IMG/VR virus record: IMGVR_UViG_3300047322_001193
Coordinates: 1 to 64,000 of that record
Source: a virus
Strand: one strand, 5' to 3'
DNA: 64,000 nucleotides
Position 1 is the stretch's first letter. Every line of letters starts with the position of its first letter. The notes under the pieces are model-generated. The model did no database searches. It saw only the letters and a list, made by a program, of their open reading frames with translations, and was not told the origin of the DNA. Below are positions 14,861-22,911 of this stretch, one piece after another. Made by a program: the position numbers and the translations under genes.

Positions 14861-15595
14861 ATGGACTGCTTACTGATTGGCAACCCCTCATCGGATCGCA
14901 GGCTGGTGAATACCGCAGCCCAGCTCGTGGCGCACTCGGTATCGGGCAAGCGCCGGACCATTCACATGGAGTATTCCTGTTCGACGCCCTGCTACAACTT
15001 CAATCAACTGTGGGTGGCGGCACTCAATCTCCGCGCCACGAAAGGCGTCACTCACTTCCTGCTCTGGCATGCCGACATCCGCCCGCTCGGTGCCGACTGG
15101 CTCGACACGCTATTCGACGAGATGGCGATCAATCAAGCCGACGTGCTAAGCGCGATTGTTCCGATCAAAGACGAGCGCGGTCTGACCTCGACTGCGTTCG
15201 ATCTCGGTAATTGGCAGGGTGTCCGTCTCTCTCAGAAACAAGTCTGGAGCAAGGCGTTCCCTGACACCTGGACCGCCGACAATCTACTGGCCAACACCGG
15301 ACTCATGCTGGTCGACATGCGTCATCCATGGGTCGAGAAGATCTGCTTCACAATCAACGACCGCATTGTGTTCGAGAAGGGTCAGTGGAAAGCCCAGACG
15401 GAGCCGGAGGACTGGAACTTCTCCAAACAGTGCCACGCGCTCGGCGTCAAGCTGTTCGTCACACGCAAAGTGGTTACCGAGCATCACGGCTCGAAAGCCT
15501 ATCGCAGCGACGAGATCTGGGGGCAGGCAGTCGATCACGAGGCAGGCGCAACGGAACAGCATTTCGCCGCGATGGAAGTGGCTGATGTAGGGTAG
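14861..15595 (+). CDS. GT-A-fold glycosyltransferase inside the virion block, 244 aa
   Basis: The fold begins with a Rossmann-like strand (DCLLIGNPSSDRRLVNTAA). HFLLWHADIRPLGADWL carries the DxD-type metal/sugar-nucleotide site (residues about 69-71), and PEDWNFSKQCHALG matches the later acidic motif of GT-A enzymes, followed by TEHHGSKAY, the usual C-terminal His. It would transfer a sugar from a nucleotide donor. Its place among capsid genes suggests a virion protein as acceptor, which is inference. Start could also be 14846; neither has a clear ribosome site. Confidence 0.65.
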   Translation: MDCLLIGNPSSDRRLVNTAAQLVAHSVSGKRRTIHMEYSCSTPCYNFNQLWVAALNLRATKGVTHFLLWHADIRPLGADWLDTLFDEMAINQADVLSAIVPIKDERGLTSTAFDLGNWQGVRLSQKQVWSKAFPDTWTADNLLANTGLMLVDMRHPWVEKICFTINDRIVFEKGQWKAQTEPEDWNFSKQCHALGVKLFVTRKVVTEHHGSKAYRSDEIWGQAVDHEAGATEQHFAAMEVADVG

Positions 15596-15604
15596 CAACA
15601 ACTT

Positions 15605-16786
15605 ATGGCGACCGTTCCACGCGCACCACTCATCGCCAACCCGTGGAAACGGAATCGAGGTTGGCTCAACGGGATTCACGATCAGGGGTGTAACGACACC
15701 CCCACCACGCTGCTCGTCCGCAACCCGCCCATCCGCCAGCGCGACTGGCCAGTCCCTCCCGCCCGAGTGCGCTCTCGTGAGCTGTATACCTGGCTCAGAG
15801 AGAATCCCAATCTCTATCTGAATCGCTTCCCGCCCGGCGCATCTGTTGGGATGGACGTGCCGCGGAATCTCCGTCGTTACGATCCCGAGCGGCTGACCGA
15901 AGTCAGCTCGAACCCAAATCTCTACTTGACTGTGGTGGCAACTGCACCGCCCGGCCAGGCGGTCGGCATGGACGTGCCGCGCAGTGTTCGCTTCTCGCAA
16001 CGCCCGACCCTGATAAGCGACAACCCGAGTCTCTACACCAACCCGATACCACCGCCGCAGCAGTGGGATCTCTCAACACCTCCAGCCCGCGCCTATCCCA
16101 TCGATCTGCGAACGTGGGTGAGCCAGAACCCGAACCTCTTCACCAACAGCCAGCCGCCACCGCAGCTGTGGGACTTTCCGGTCCCGCCTGCTCGGAGCTT
16201 CCCTGTCGATCTGCGCAATGGAGCGGAAGGTTCGACCATCTACATTCCGCCACCTGTCGAGCAGACGCCATTCCAGAACCCCGAATTTCCTGCACCAGCC
16301 GCCCGTAGCGTCACGATTGAACTGCGCACCTGGCTCAGCTTCAATCCGAACCTATACGCCAATCCAGAGCCGGTACAGAATCCGGAGTTCCCTACTCCAT
16401 CAGCGCGCCGATCCGATATCACACTCCGCACCTGGACCTACTCGACGACCGTCTACATGCCCGCACCTCCCACCGCGCAACCGATGCCGAGTGTGGAGAT
16501 GCCGGTACCACGCAGCCGCACTCGTGACATCGCACTCAGCACGTGTATCGGTGGCAACCCGAACATTTATGCGAATCCGATCCCGTTCAATCAGGTAAAC
16601 TGGCCCACACCACAGGGGCGTAGTCATGGTCCTGAGCAAAAGATCTGGAGTGTTCCCACCAATCCCAACCTGTATCCTCCCCCCACACCACAGCCGGGTG
16701 GCGGGCAGCAGAAGCTCTTCATCGGCGAGATCCAGGGCGAGATGGGATTCAACAACATCATGGACAGTTCAATGGGAGGGCTGTAG
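15605..16786 (+). CDS. Pro-rich protein with about nine tandem repeats, 393 aa
   Basis: After about 40 residues the chain consists of roughly nine degenerate repeats of 33-45 residues. Each reads approximately W/E-D/F-x-P-x-P-P-A-R ... L-R-T-W ... N-P-N-L-Y ... P-P-P. Examples are DWPVPPARVRSRELYTWL, WDLSTPPARAYPIDLRTW and EFPAPAARSVTIELRTWL. The C-terminal 40 residues are Gly-rich (GGGQQKLFIGEIQGEMG). Known Pro-Arg-Trp repeat proteins occur in virion blocks of uncultured phages, without a defined role. It may form an extended fibre or bind a repetitive partner. Confidence 0.6.
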   Translation: MATVPRAPLIANPWKRNRGWLNGIHDQGCNDTPTTLLVRNPPIRQRDWPVPPARVRSRELYTWLRENPNLYLNRFPPGASVGMDVPRNLRRYDPERLTEVSSNPNLYLTVVATAPPGQAVGMDVPRSVRFSQRPTLISDNPSLYTNPIPPPQQWDLSTPPARAYPIDLRTWVSQNPNLFTNSQPPPQLWDFPVPPARSFPVDLRNGAEGSTIYIPPPVEQTPFQNPEFPAPAARSVTIELRTWLSFNPNLYANPEPVQNPEFPTPSARRSDITLRTWTYSTTVYMPAPPTAQPMPSVEMPVPRSRTRDIALSTCIGGNPNIYANPIPFNQVNWPTPQGRSHGPEQKIWSVPTNPNLYPPPTPQPGGGQQKLFIGEIQGEMGFNNIMDSSMGGL

Positions 16787-16789
16787 CTG

Positions 16790-17017
16790 ATGTCGACACA
16801 CCAGCAACCGCAGCTCGATCTGCAGCAGCTCTCAGTGGGTATGGGTCCGGCGTTCATGCTCCTCGAACACAACTACCAGCCCCCACAACTACCGCGCACT
16901 CGCTGGCGTCGCTTCCTCGACACGCTGAAAGATAAGTGGTGGCGCTTCACGCTCTACTTCCGGCCTTACATCCTGAACCAGCGAGCGTATGAGCGGAAAT
17001 TCTGGAGGAGAGACTAG
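16790..17017 (+). CDS. hypothetical protein, 75 aa
   Basis: Starts three bases after the repeat protein. A Gln/Leu-rich N-terminus (QQPQLDLQQLSVG) leads to an aromatic basic C-terminal part (RWRRFLDTLKDKWWRFTLYF, then RPYILNQRAYERKFWRRD). The last 40 residues could be an amphipathic, membrane- or DNA-touching helix. No family known. Abuts the next start. Confidence 0.5.
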   Translation: MSTHQQPQLDLQQLSVGMGPAFMLLEHNYQPPQLPRTRWRRFLDTLKDKWWRFTLYFRPYILNQRAYERKFWRRD

Positions 17018-17362
17018 ATGGCACAGCACGCGATGGGTGAAGTCAAGCCCGCCTCCACCGTCACTGCACTGCGAGCAACCAACAATGAAGTGACACCCAG
17101 CAAGCAATTCCCCGCTCAGGCACTGCAGTTCCAGGCGCTGGCGACCAATACCGGCTCGATCTACATCTGTGATCGCGAGACGCCGTCACTCACCGCGAAC
17201 GTGCATGTGGAGATTCCGCCGCCCAGCAACAGCACTCCCATCACGCGGCCAGCCTGGTCGGTGGGCAATCCAGCCGGAGCCAATCCACTGAATGGTGCCG
17301 ACTACTGGATATTGCCTGCAGTATCGGGTGAAGGAGTGCGCATCACAGCCGTACGCACCTAG
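17018..17362 (+). CDS. beta-rich virion protein candidate, 114 aa
   Basis: Start directly after the previous stop, with GGAGGAGAC upstream. Contains TPSKQFPAQALQFQALATNT, GSIYICDRETPSL and ADYWILPAVSGEGVRITA. The order matches small phage surface proteins that place a recurring I-Y-V-G-D/S strand on the head or tail; the next gene (17393) shows the parallel phrase LLVGDKNISAT. The two may be diverged paralogues. Confidence 0.5.
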   Translation: MAQHAMGEVKPASTVTALRATNNEVTPSKQFPAQALQFQALATNTGSIYICDRETPSLTANVHVEIPPPSNSTPITRPAWSVGNPAGANPLNGADYWILPAVSGEGVRITAVRT

Positions 17363-17392
17363 CATGTTAGGTTACTTGGAGGAAATTTCTTT

Positions 17393-17674
17393 ATGGCGTG
17401 GCACACACTAAATAAGACGCTGACCGGCAACAACGACCAGGTGACCACCACCCACATCCCGGTGCGCCAGGTGCTGATCTTCAACGACACAGGCAATGGC
17501 ACGCTGCTGGTAGGCGACAAGAACATCTCGGCCACCGTGTATGGATTCGCGGTAGCAGCGGCGACTGTCGGTCCCAGCATCGGACCTTTCTCCAACCAAC
17601 TCCCACTCAACTTGGAGGAGATCTGGTTGCGCGGCACGAACAACAATATCGTCCGCATTGCGTATGTGACGTAG
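17393..17674 (+). CDS. beta-rich virion protein candidate, 93 aa
   Basis: TTGGAGGAAATTTC gives a good ribosome site. The protein has the strand pattern VTTTHIPVRQVLIFNDTGNG, TLLVGDKNISATVYGFAV, LNLEEIWLRGTNNNIVRI. This is the layout of small decoration or baseplate-like beta proteins and resembles the neighbour at 17018. No enzymatic motif. It closes this run of small structural genes before the basic peptides. Confidence 0.5.
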   Translation: MAWHTLNKTLTGNNDQVTTTHIPVRQVLIFNDTGNGTLLVGDKNISATVYGFAVAAATVGPSIGPFSNQLPLNLEEIWLRGTNNNIVRIAYVT

Positions 17675-17741
17675 CTGGGTGGAGTGCACTGAACGTGTCG
17701 TTGACAGGTGTGGTCTCGTAAGTGTATGGACTGTAGTCATC

Positions 17742-17921
17742 ATGGCGGGTAAGCAAAGAGCAATCTTAGAGTCGGTCGGGCACGAGATGAAAGAGAACCC
17801 GCCGAAGATTCTCTCCCACACTCGCGACAAGTTCGGATCCGCCCGTGCCGACAAGCAGCGCACGGCGATCCTCTTATCCAAAGCGCGCCGCGCAGGCGCA
17901 AGCATTCCGAGGAGCAAATAA
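17742..17921 (+). CDS. small basic protein, DUF6496-like, 59 aa
   Basis: Lys/Arg-rich protein whose end AILLSKARRAGASIPRSK matches the AIALSEARRAG-type motif of the small DUF6496 family found beside phage structural genes. The start at 17742 lies just past ACTGTAGTCA (17730-17739), and TTGACA occurs at 17701-17706, so a separate promoter is possible. A nucleic-acid-binding role is suggested by charge but is not shown. Confidence 0.55.
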   Translation: MAGKQRAILESVGHEMKENPPKILSHTRDKFGSARADKQRTAILLSKARRAGASIPRSK

Positions 17922-17923
17922 TC

Positions 17924-18040
17924 ATGGCCAAGATGTACGGCGGTGCCAAGGGTGGCGGTATGAAGGGCGCGAAAGCAGGCAAAGGCTTTGTCGCCGGTCC
18001 CGGCGCGTCACTCTCACCCAAGAAGGGTCTGAAGAAGTAG
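17924..18040 (+). CDS. Gly/Lys-rich peptide, 38 aa
   Basis: A very short gene, ATG at 17924 with GAGGAGCAA upstream. The protein (MAKMYGGAKGGGMKGAK, then a tail SPKKGLKK) is basic and Gly-rich with no fold expected. Such peptides occur in phage virion operons next to scaffold genes and may be packaged with DNA. A terminator follows about 70 nt downstream. Confidence 0.5.
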   Translation: MAKMYGGAKGGGMKGAKAGKGFVAGPGASLSPKKGLKK

Positions 18041-18113
18041 CAGTCGTTCGGTTGGGGTCCACAACATTGAGCCGCGGGTAGCTCCCGGTCGGGCTCACCA
18101 AAGAGATCGAATA

Positions 18114-18157
18114 GAGCCCGCTCAACTGTGCACAGCGGTTGGGCGGGCTCTTTCTTT
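18114..18157 (+). terminator. intrinsic terminator between small basic genes and scaffold block
   Basis: Stem GAGCCCGCTCAAC (18114-18126) pairs with GTTGGGCGGGCTC (18138-18150), 13 bp with one G-U, loop TGTGCACAGCG, followed by TTTCTTT (18151-18157). A smaller hairpin (TGAGCC ... GGCTCA) lies just upstream near 18068-18097. It would reduce readthrough into the scaffold and capsid genes, or mark an end processed in the late mRNA. Confidence 0.75.
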
Positions 18158-18180
18158 GGGACACACGAAAGTTTCACATC

Positions 18181-18600
18181 ATGTCGATGACAGAGCCCGG
18201 AGCTGGACCGACGTCGGGCGGCACACTCGACTCCGCTCCTCCGCAACCTCCCGGCAGTGGCAAGCGCGCCACGCTGATGGATACCCAACGCGGTGGAGCT
18301 GGCGGTGGACTGGGAGCCGACGCTTCTAATCCGCAGATCATCGCACTGCAAGGTCTCGCCATGATGGATCAGGCTGTTCAATTACTCTCCACCGCCTTGC
18401 CTGCCCTCGCACAACCCCTGATGGGTCTCATGCAGAACCTCAAACAGGTCGTGCCGCAAGCAATGGCGGATCAAGTCGCTGGCATCCAGGGTGGCGGCGC
18501 TGGCGCAGGCGCTGGTCCTGCTGGTCCCGGTGCGGGTGGGGCGATGAGTCCCAGCGCACCCCCACAGCCCGCTCCTGCAGGAGTCGCCCCCGGTGCTTAA
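18181..18600 (+). CDS. Gly/Pro/Ala-rich protein upstream of scaffold, 139 aa
   Basis: Low-complexity ends (PGAGPTSGGTLDSAPPQPPG; AGAGAGPAGPGAGGAMSPS) flank a central helix, residues about 50-90 (IIALQGLAMMDQAVQLLSTA ... LMGLMQNLKQVV). Helical with disordered ends, it could be a small assembly or capsid-binding protein. It lies between a terminator and the scaffold gene; its start has no strong ribosome site and could be 18187. Confidence 0.5.
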   Translation: MSMTEPGAGPTSGGTLDSAPPQPPGSGKRATLMDTQRGGAGGGLGADASNPQIIALQGLAMMDQAVQLLSTALPALAQPLMGLMQNLKQVVPQAMADQVAGIQGGGAGAGAGPAGPGAGGAMSPSAPPQPAPAGVAPGA

Positions 18601-18701
18601 ACCTTTCAACAATCCAACCCATAACCTCCAACCGGTTCTAGGTGCTGGCGACAGTGAGTATCGAGCTCCTGTCAGGCACTGGCAGAAAGGGATGTGAAGT
18701 C

Positions 18702-19505
18702 ATGACCGTAGCAGAAGCCAAGACCCATTATCAGAAGCTGGCTCAGGACGCGGGTCTCAGCAAAGAAGAGACCGAGGCGGTACTGAAGGCATTCGATAAC
18801 GACAAGTTTGGCAAAGCCGTCTCCGATGGACACCAACGCCACGATGAATTCTCCCGCGAGATGGATAGAGTTCGCGTCGAGAAGCAGCGTCTCCAGGAAT
18901 GGTACGAGAAGGAAGAGCTCCCGAAGTATCAAACCTATCAGGCTGGATTGCAATCGCTCCAGAAGTATCGCGAGTTGTATGGCGAGCTGGGCGACGACGA
19001 TCAGGGCCTCAACAATGGCAACAATCGCGGGCGTAGTTCTGCAGGAGCTGGCATGACGAAAGATGAAATCGACCGGTATCTCGAAGACAAGTTCAAGCAG
19101 CGCGATGGCGCATACGTCGGGCTCACCAAGACGGCGGTGCGCATCTCTGCCGACTTCACCAAACGCTTTGGTGACGTGCTCGATGTGGATGCAGTCGAGA
19201 AGCTGGCACTGGAGAAAGGCCTGCCTCTCGATCAAGCCTACACGATGTTCATCGCACCCAAAGAGCAGGCCGCCACTGAAGCTCGCCACAAAGACGAGAT
19301 CGAGAAGGCGAAGGTCGAAGCGGTTCGAGACTTCCAGTCGAAGATGAAGCTGCCCGTGGATACCCGGCCCAAAGAAGCCCACCCGTTCTGGGATCGCAAG
19401 ACACCCGAAGCTGGCAAGAGTGAGATGGACAACGACCGTACGTCTCGCGAGGCATTCATGCAGGGCTGGAATGAACACGAAGCGGAACTGACAAAGAACC
19501 CGTAA
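18702..19505 (+). CDS. scaffolding protein candidate, 267 aa
   Basis: Highly charged and helical throughout, with coiled-coil stretches (REMDRVRVEKQRLQEWYEKE; RHKDEIEKAKVEAVRDFQ), a flexible Gly/Asn/Ser linker near residues 115-130 and no cysteines. It lies directly before the major capsid gene. These traits define podo- and siphovirus scaffolds, which guide shell assembly and leave before packaging. Start at 18702 after AAAGGGATG. Confidence 0.7.
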   Translation: MTVAEAKTHYQKLAQDAGLSKEETEAVLKAFDNDKFGKAVSDGHQRHDEFSREMDRVRVEKQRLQEWYEKEELPKYQTYQAGLQSLQKYRELYGELGDDDQGLNNGNNRGRSSAGAGMTKDEIDRYLEDKFKQRDGAYVGLTKTAVRISADFTKRFGDVLDVDAVEKLALEKGLPLDQAYTMFIAPKEQAATEARHKDEIEKAKVEAVRDFQSKMKLPVDTRPKEAHPFWDRKTPEAGKSEMDNDRTSREAFMQGWNEHEAELTKNP

Positions 19506-19563
19506 TCCGATCCGGTTACTGCTGGACTCACATCCCTGGCAGTGATCGGAGGGAGCACATGGA

Positions 19564-20637
19564 ATGGCTGAACTGAATCAAATTGACGTTGCCACCAAGC
19601 GCTTCATCCGGAACACACCAAAGTTAGTCGACATGGTGTTCCAGGAAGGGCCTCTAGTAGCGTACGCCAAGCAGAATGTCCGCGAGGACTACGACGGTGG
19701 CCGATTCATCGGTGAGAACTTCTACTACAACGGTCTCATCGGCGGCCCATATCAGAAGGGGAAGAACTTCGACATCACGCAGCCCCAGATCGAACAGCAG
19801 CTGCAGTTCAATGTGAAGTTCTTCGAGATCGATGTCACTCTCTACAAAGAAGACATCCAGGTCATCAACAAGGGACCGAATGCCGCGTTCAAGCTGATCG
19901 AATCCAGGATGACGAATGCGTACATGACGATTGGTGCGCACCTGGAGATCGGCATGTTCCTGAACGGCGTGGATGCGGGCTACACGGCCAACTTCAACGG
20001 CCTGACAGAGGCCTGCAACGACAACTCCACCACCAACTGGAATGGTGTGGCGTACGCCCAGTACGGGACGATCACGCGAGGCGGTGCGGTCGGCACGACC
20101 CTCAATTCACTCGCAACGAATGTGGGCGGGACTATCGAGTACAACACGCTGGAAGAGACCTACGCCAACGCCAGCTATGGTCCGGGCAAAGAACCCAACA
20201 TGGGGCTCACCACATACCTGGGCTATTCGTATGTGAAGGAGAAGTTCCAGACCCAGCAGCGCTTCAACAACATTCAGGATCCGAAGATCGGCTTCACCGG
20301 AATGCAGTTCAACGAAGCGACGCTGATGAGGTCGCGCTACGCACCGGGCTCTTACATCTCTGGTACGGGTGATCCGATTGCGACCACCTTCATCACGCAG
20401 ATGTCGAACGGCGCGCTGACGGCGTATCCGACCGTCACCAGCGAGACGTTGTGGTGGCTCAATTGTAGGAAGCCTTACTTCAACTTCTACATCAGTGACG
20501 ATCCCGAGTACGGCTTCGGCTTCACGGGATTCAAACCGGCACAAGGTAACACTGTGGTGGCCGGACAAGTGCTCTTCGCTGGCGCTGTGACATTCGCACC
20601 GCGCTATCACCGTCAACTTTACGGGATCACCGGTTGA
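19564..20637 (+). CDS. major capsid protein, 357 aa
   Basis: Forms the icosahedral shell. The N-terminal arm leads to a domain with RFIGENFYYNGLIGG and GKNFDITQPQIEQQLQFNVK, followed by FFEIDVTLYKEDIQVINKGP. These match HK97-fold capsids of the kind with a long E-loop. A spine helix appears around residues 105-135. The C-terminal part is beta-rich and aromatic (FNFYISDDPEYGFGFTGFK). The gene is preceded by a scaffold and followed by a decoration-type gene. The capsid assignment is firm from context; the exact subfamily is not. Confidence 0.8.
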   Translation: MAELNQIDVATKRFIRNTPKLVDMVFQEGPLVAYAKQNVREDYDGGRFIGENFYYNGLIGGPYQKGKNFDITQPQIEQQLQFNVKFFEIDVTLYKEDIQVINKGPNAAFKLIESRMTNAYMTIGAHLEIGMFLNGVDAGYTANFNGLTEACNDNSTTNWNGVAYAQYGTITRGGAVGTTLNSLATNVGGTIEYNTLEETYANASYGPGKEPNMGLTTYLGYSYVKEKFQTQQRFNNIQDPKIGFTGMQFNEATLMRSRYAPGSYISGTGDPIATTFITQMSNGALTAYPTVTSETLWWLNCRKPYFNFYISDDPEYGFGFTGFKPAQGNTVVAGQVLFAGAVTFAPRYHRQLYGITG

Positions 20638-20658
20638 CCCGGATAAGGAGGAACGAAC

Positions 20659-21201
20659 ATGCCAAACAATAAGAATCGCGACGGCACGGTTTACATCCCC
20701 ACCGGGAATCCGGAGACGGTGAACTACACCCCGAACTACGCAGCGGGTGAACTGGGCACCGACTACAGCTACAACCAGAAGCACTACCAGATCGTCCAGT
20801 GCGACTCGGGTGCGACCGTCTCGACCCCGACCGGCATTGTGGCGACCAATATGTTGGCGTTCTGGAAGGATCGCACCAACTACATCGTCACCAATGATCG
20901 GAGATTCGCAGAGGGCGGCAACGCTACCCAGAGCTACCAGAACAAGGTGGCGGGCCGCTTCGGTAACGCAGTGACAGCGGGCAACATCTGCCACATCACG
21001 CAGCGCGGCATCGCCAACCTGCTGGATGGTGGCAACACGTTTGCGGTCGGTGAGTCGGTGATCGCGGAGAACGATCTCGTCGCTGGAGCGGATCGCATCG
21101 CGGTCGGCACGGCGGTGACATTCCAGAGACTGGGATTTGCGCGTGGCGCAGCGGCAGCTGGAGTGGTCTCGGTCGATCTCGATATCCCGTCCGTCGAATA
21201 G
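20659..21201 (+). CDS. head decoration protein, DUF2190-like, 180 aa
   Basis: AAGGAGGAACGAAC gives a strong ribosome site. Strand-rich protein (YIPTGNPETVNYTPNYAAGE; YQIVQCDSGATVSTPTGIVA; AGRFGNAVTAGNICHITQRG) with the pattern of capsid cement proteins: an N-terminal arm and a compact beta barrel ending in a Gly-Ala-rich strand. Its place right after the capsid gene supports this. It would stabilise the expanded shell from outside. Confidence 0.6.
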   Translation: MPNNKNRDGTVYIPTGNPETVNYTPNYAAGELGTDYSYNQKHYQIVQCDSGATVSTPTGIVATNMLAFWKDRTNYIVTNDRRFAEGGNATQSYQNKVAGRFGNAVTAGNICHITQRGIANLLDGGNTFAVGESVIAENDLVAGADRIAVGTAVTFQRLGFARGAAAAGVVSVDLDIPSVE

Positions 21202-21211
21202 GAGGTGTGAG

Positions 21212-21460
21212 ATGGCAGCAGCAACAGTCACTTTACGCCGACAGAATGATGTGCTGGGTCGACTTCGCAATGTCTCGGCAGGCTCGATTGTATTCGCCAG
21301 CAATGGTGACACCTGGGCGGTGCCTGGCATCAAGAACATCTACGCCATCAATCTGACCCCGACAGCAGGTACCGCGTTCGGGTTCACTCGAAGCGGTAAC
21401 ACCATCACTCTCGTCGCTGCGGGTGGACTCACCTTCAGCGGCTCTGTGCTGGGCTTGTAA
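21212..21460 (+). CDS. small beta protein, probably virion, 82 aa
   Basis: Start after AGGAGGTGTGAG, one of the strongest ribosome sites here. It contains RRQNDVLGRLRNVSAGSIVF and then beta strands (TAFGFTRSGNTITLVAAGG; LTFSGSVLGL). It could be a second decoration protein or a small connector. No motif distinguishes these. Confidence 0.5.
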   Translation: MAAATVTLRRQNDVLGRLRNVSAGSIVFASNGDTWAVPGIKNIYAINLTPTAGTAFGFTRSGNTITLVAAGGLTFSGSVLGL

Positions 21461-21477
21461 TTGAAGCGGGGTGACGC

Positions 21478-22695
21478 ATGAACGACACGTACACACAGAT
21501 CTGGAATCGTGTGCTCCTGCGTTGCCCCGCCGTCTCGTCATTCCTCGCTAAGGATTGGGTCACCAACGCATTCAGAAGGCTCGCAGAACGACGACGCTGG
21601 AGCTGGCTGATCAAGTACGGGCAGTTCGTCGTGCCCGCCATCTACAATACGGGGACAGTGACGGTCACCCTTCAATCCACCACGGTCACGGGCGCGGGCA
21701 CTGCCTGGACGAACGCGATGGTGGGCCGTCAGTTTAGGCTAGGGAACGCCACACCCATCTATACCATTGCGCAGGTCAACAGCGCGACCTCACTCGATCT
21801 CGATAATCCGTACGGATCGGCAACCCAGTCCGCGATTGGGTATCAAATCTATCAGTGCTACTTCACCCCGCCAACCGACTTCCACGCTTTCATGACGGTG
21901 TGGGATCCGGCAATGAACTGGCAGCTGTGGCGCAACATTCAGCAGGGTGAACTGAACACCTGGGACGCGCAGAGATCGAACCTCGGCCAGGCGTACTGTG
22001 TCGCGAGCTTCGACTACACCACTGACAGGCTGGGTATTGTGGCAGCTGTGAACCAGTCGAGTGGCAGCGGCCCGGATCCTGTGAGCACCGGCACCTTCAC
22101 CGCGCCAGCGAATGCGATCTTCACGGTCGAGTGCACTCTCGGCGGCATCACGGGCACCGCGACATTCAAGTGGAAGAAGAATGAGGGCTCGTACACGTCT
22201 GGAGTCCTGACCGATTCGGTGGCTCAAGCGCTGCAGGATGGCGTCCAGATCTACTGGCCGACCGCGCAGACGTATGTTCTGGGCGACATCTGGGTGATCC
22301 AGTGCACCGCCACACAGTCGGCAGGACTCCCGCGTTACGAGATCTGGCCACATCAAACCGCAGCTTACGTCTACCCGTTCTTGTACGAAGCGCGAGCCCA
22401 GGATCTGCAGGACACCAACGCTGTGCTGCCGCGCTACGTCAGAGGCGACGTGCTGCTGGAGATGGCGCTCGCAGAATCGGCGCGCTGGCCAGGACCCAGC
22501 CCAGATAAGCCGTCACCTTACTTCAATCTCAAGCTCGCCGAGATGCACGACGTCCGCGCCGAGAAGCTGATCATGGAATTGGAACGTCAAGATGATGAGA
22601 CGTACGAGCAGGACATGATGTACCAGCTCCCGCTCGGTTATCCGTACGCTACCCCACTCGGCGATGCGAGTTGGTTACAGTCCCACGCAATATAA
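21478..22695 (+). CDS. head-tail connector/neck protein candidate, 405 aa
   Basis: A helical N-terminus (YTQIWNRVLLRCPAVSSFLA, then FRRLAERRRWSWLIKYG) is followed by a beta-rich middle (residues about 50-275) and a helical C-terminus (GDVLLEMALAESARW, KLIMELERQDDETYEQDMMY). The helix/beta/helix plan matches podovirus adaptor proteins that sit under the portal, such as the P22 gp4/T7 gp11 class, but I infer this from position and layout. A pair of Thr-rich beta segments looks like an inserted Ig-like domain. Confidence 0.5.
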   Translation: MNDTYTQIWNRVLLRCPAVSSFLAKDWVTNAFRRLAERRRWSWLIKYGQFVVPAIYNTGTVTVTLQSTTVTGAGTAWTNAMVGRQFRLGNATPIYTIAQVNSATSLDLDNPYGSATQSAIGYQIYQCYFTPPTDFHAFMTVWDPAMNWQLWRNIQQGELNTWDAQRSNLGQAYCVASFDYTTDRLGIVAAVNQSSGSGPDPVSTGTFTAPANAIFTVECTLGGITGTATFKWKKNEGSYTSGVLTDSVAQALQDGVQIYWPTAQTYVLGDIWVIQCTATQSAGLPRYEIWPHQTAAYVYPFLYEARAQDLQDTNAVLPRYVRGDVLLEMALAESARWPGPSPDKPSPYFNLKLAEMHDVRAEKLIMELERQDDETYEQDMMYQLPLGYPYATPLGDASWLQSHAI

Positions 22696-22707
22696 GGAGA
22701 CACGATC

Positions 22708-22899
22708 ATGGCATTTGATGTCGACAGTCCGATGAAACCGATTGCTACCCCGCCCGCTGGTAATAAGGGTGGTCCTGGAGATTATGACGGCGTGCCGGGA
22801 TATCCGCCGCGCACATCGAGCCCGAATGCAGTGCCAGAGAAGGTCTGTGACGGGTCATTGCCGAACGCTAAGATGCCGACCGGTCCGGGTAACGAGTAA
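22708..22899 (+). CDS. small Pro/Gly-rich protein, 63 aa
   Basis: ATAAGGAGACACG precedes the ATG. The protein is unstructured in appearance (KPIATPPAGNKGGPGDYDGV, then VPEKVCDGSLPNAKMPTGPG). It lies between the connector gene and the first tailspike and may be a small virion linker. Nothing more can be supported. Confidence 0.45.
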   Translation: MAFDVDSPMKPIATPPAGNKGGPGDYDGVPGYPPRTSSPNAVPEKVCDGSLPNAKMPTGPGNE

Positions 22900-22911
22900 G
22901 CATATCCCAGC

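Noticed and set aside
20107-21339. 410-aa minus-strand open frame
   Set aside because: It is antisense to the major capsid and decoration genes and has the Arg/His-rich composition of a shadow frame.
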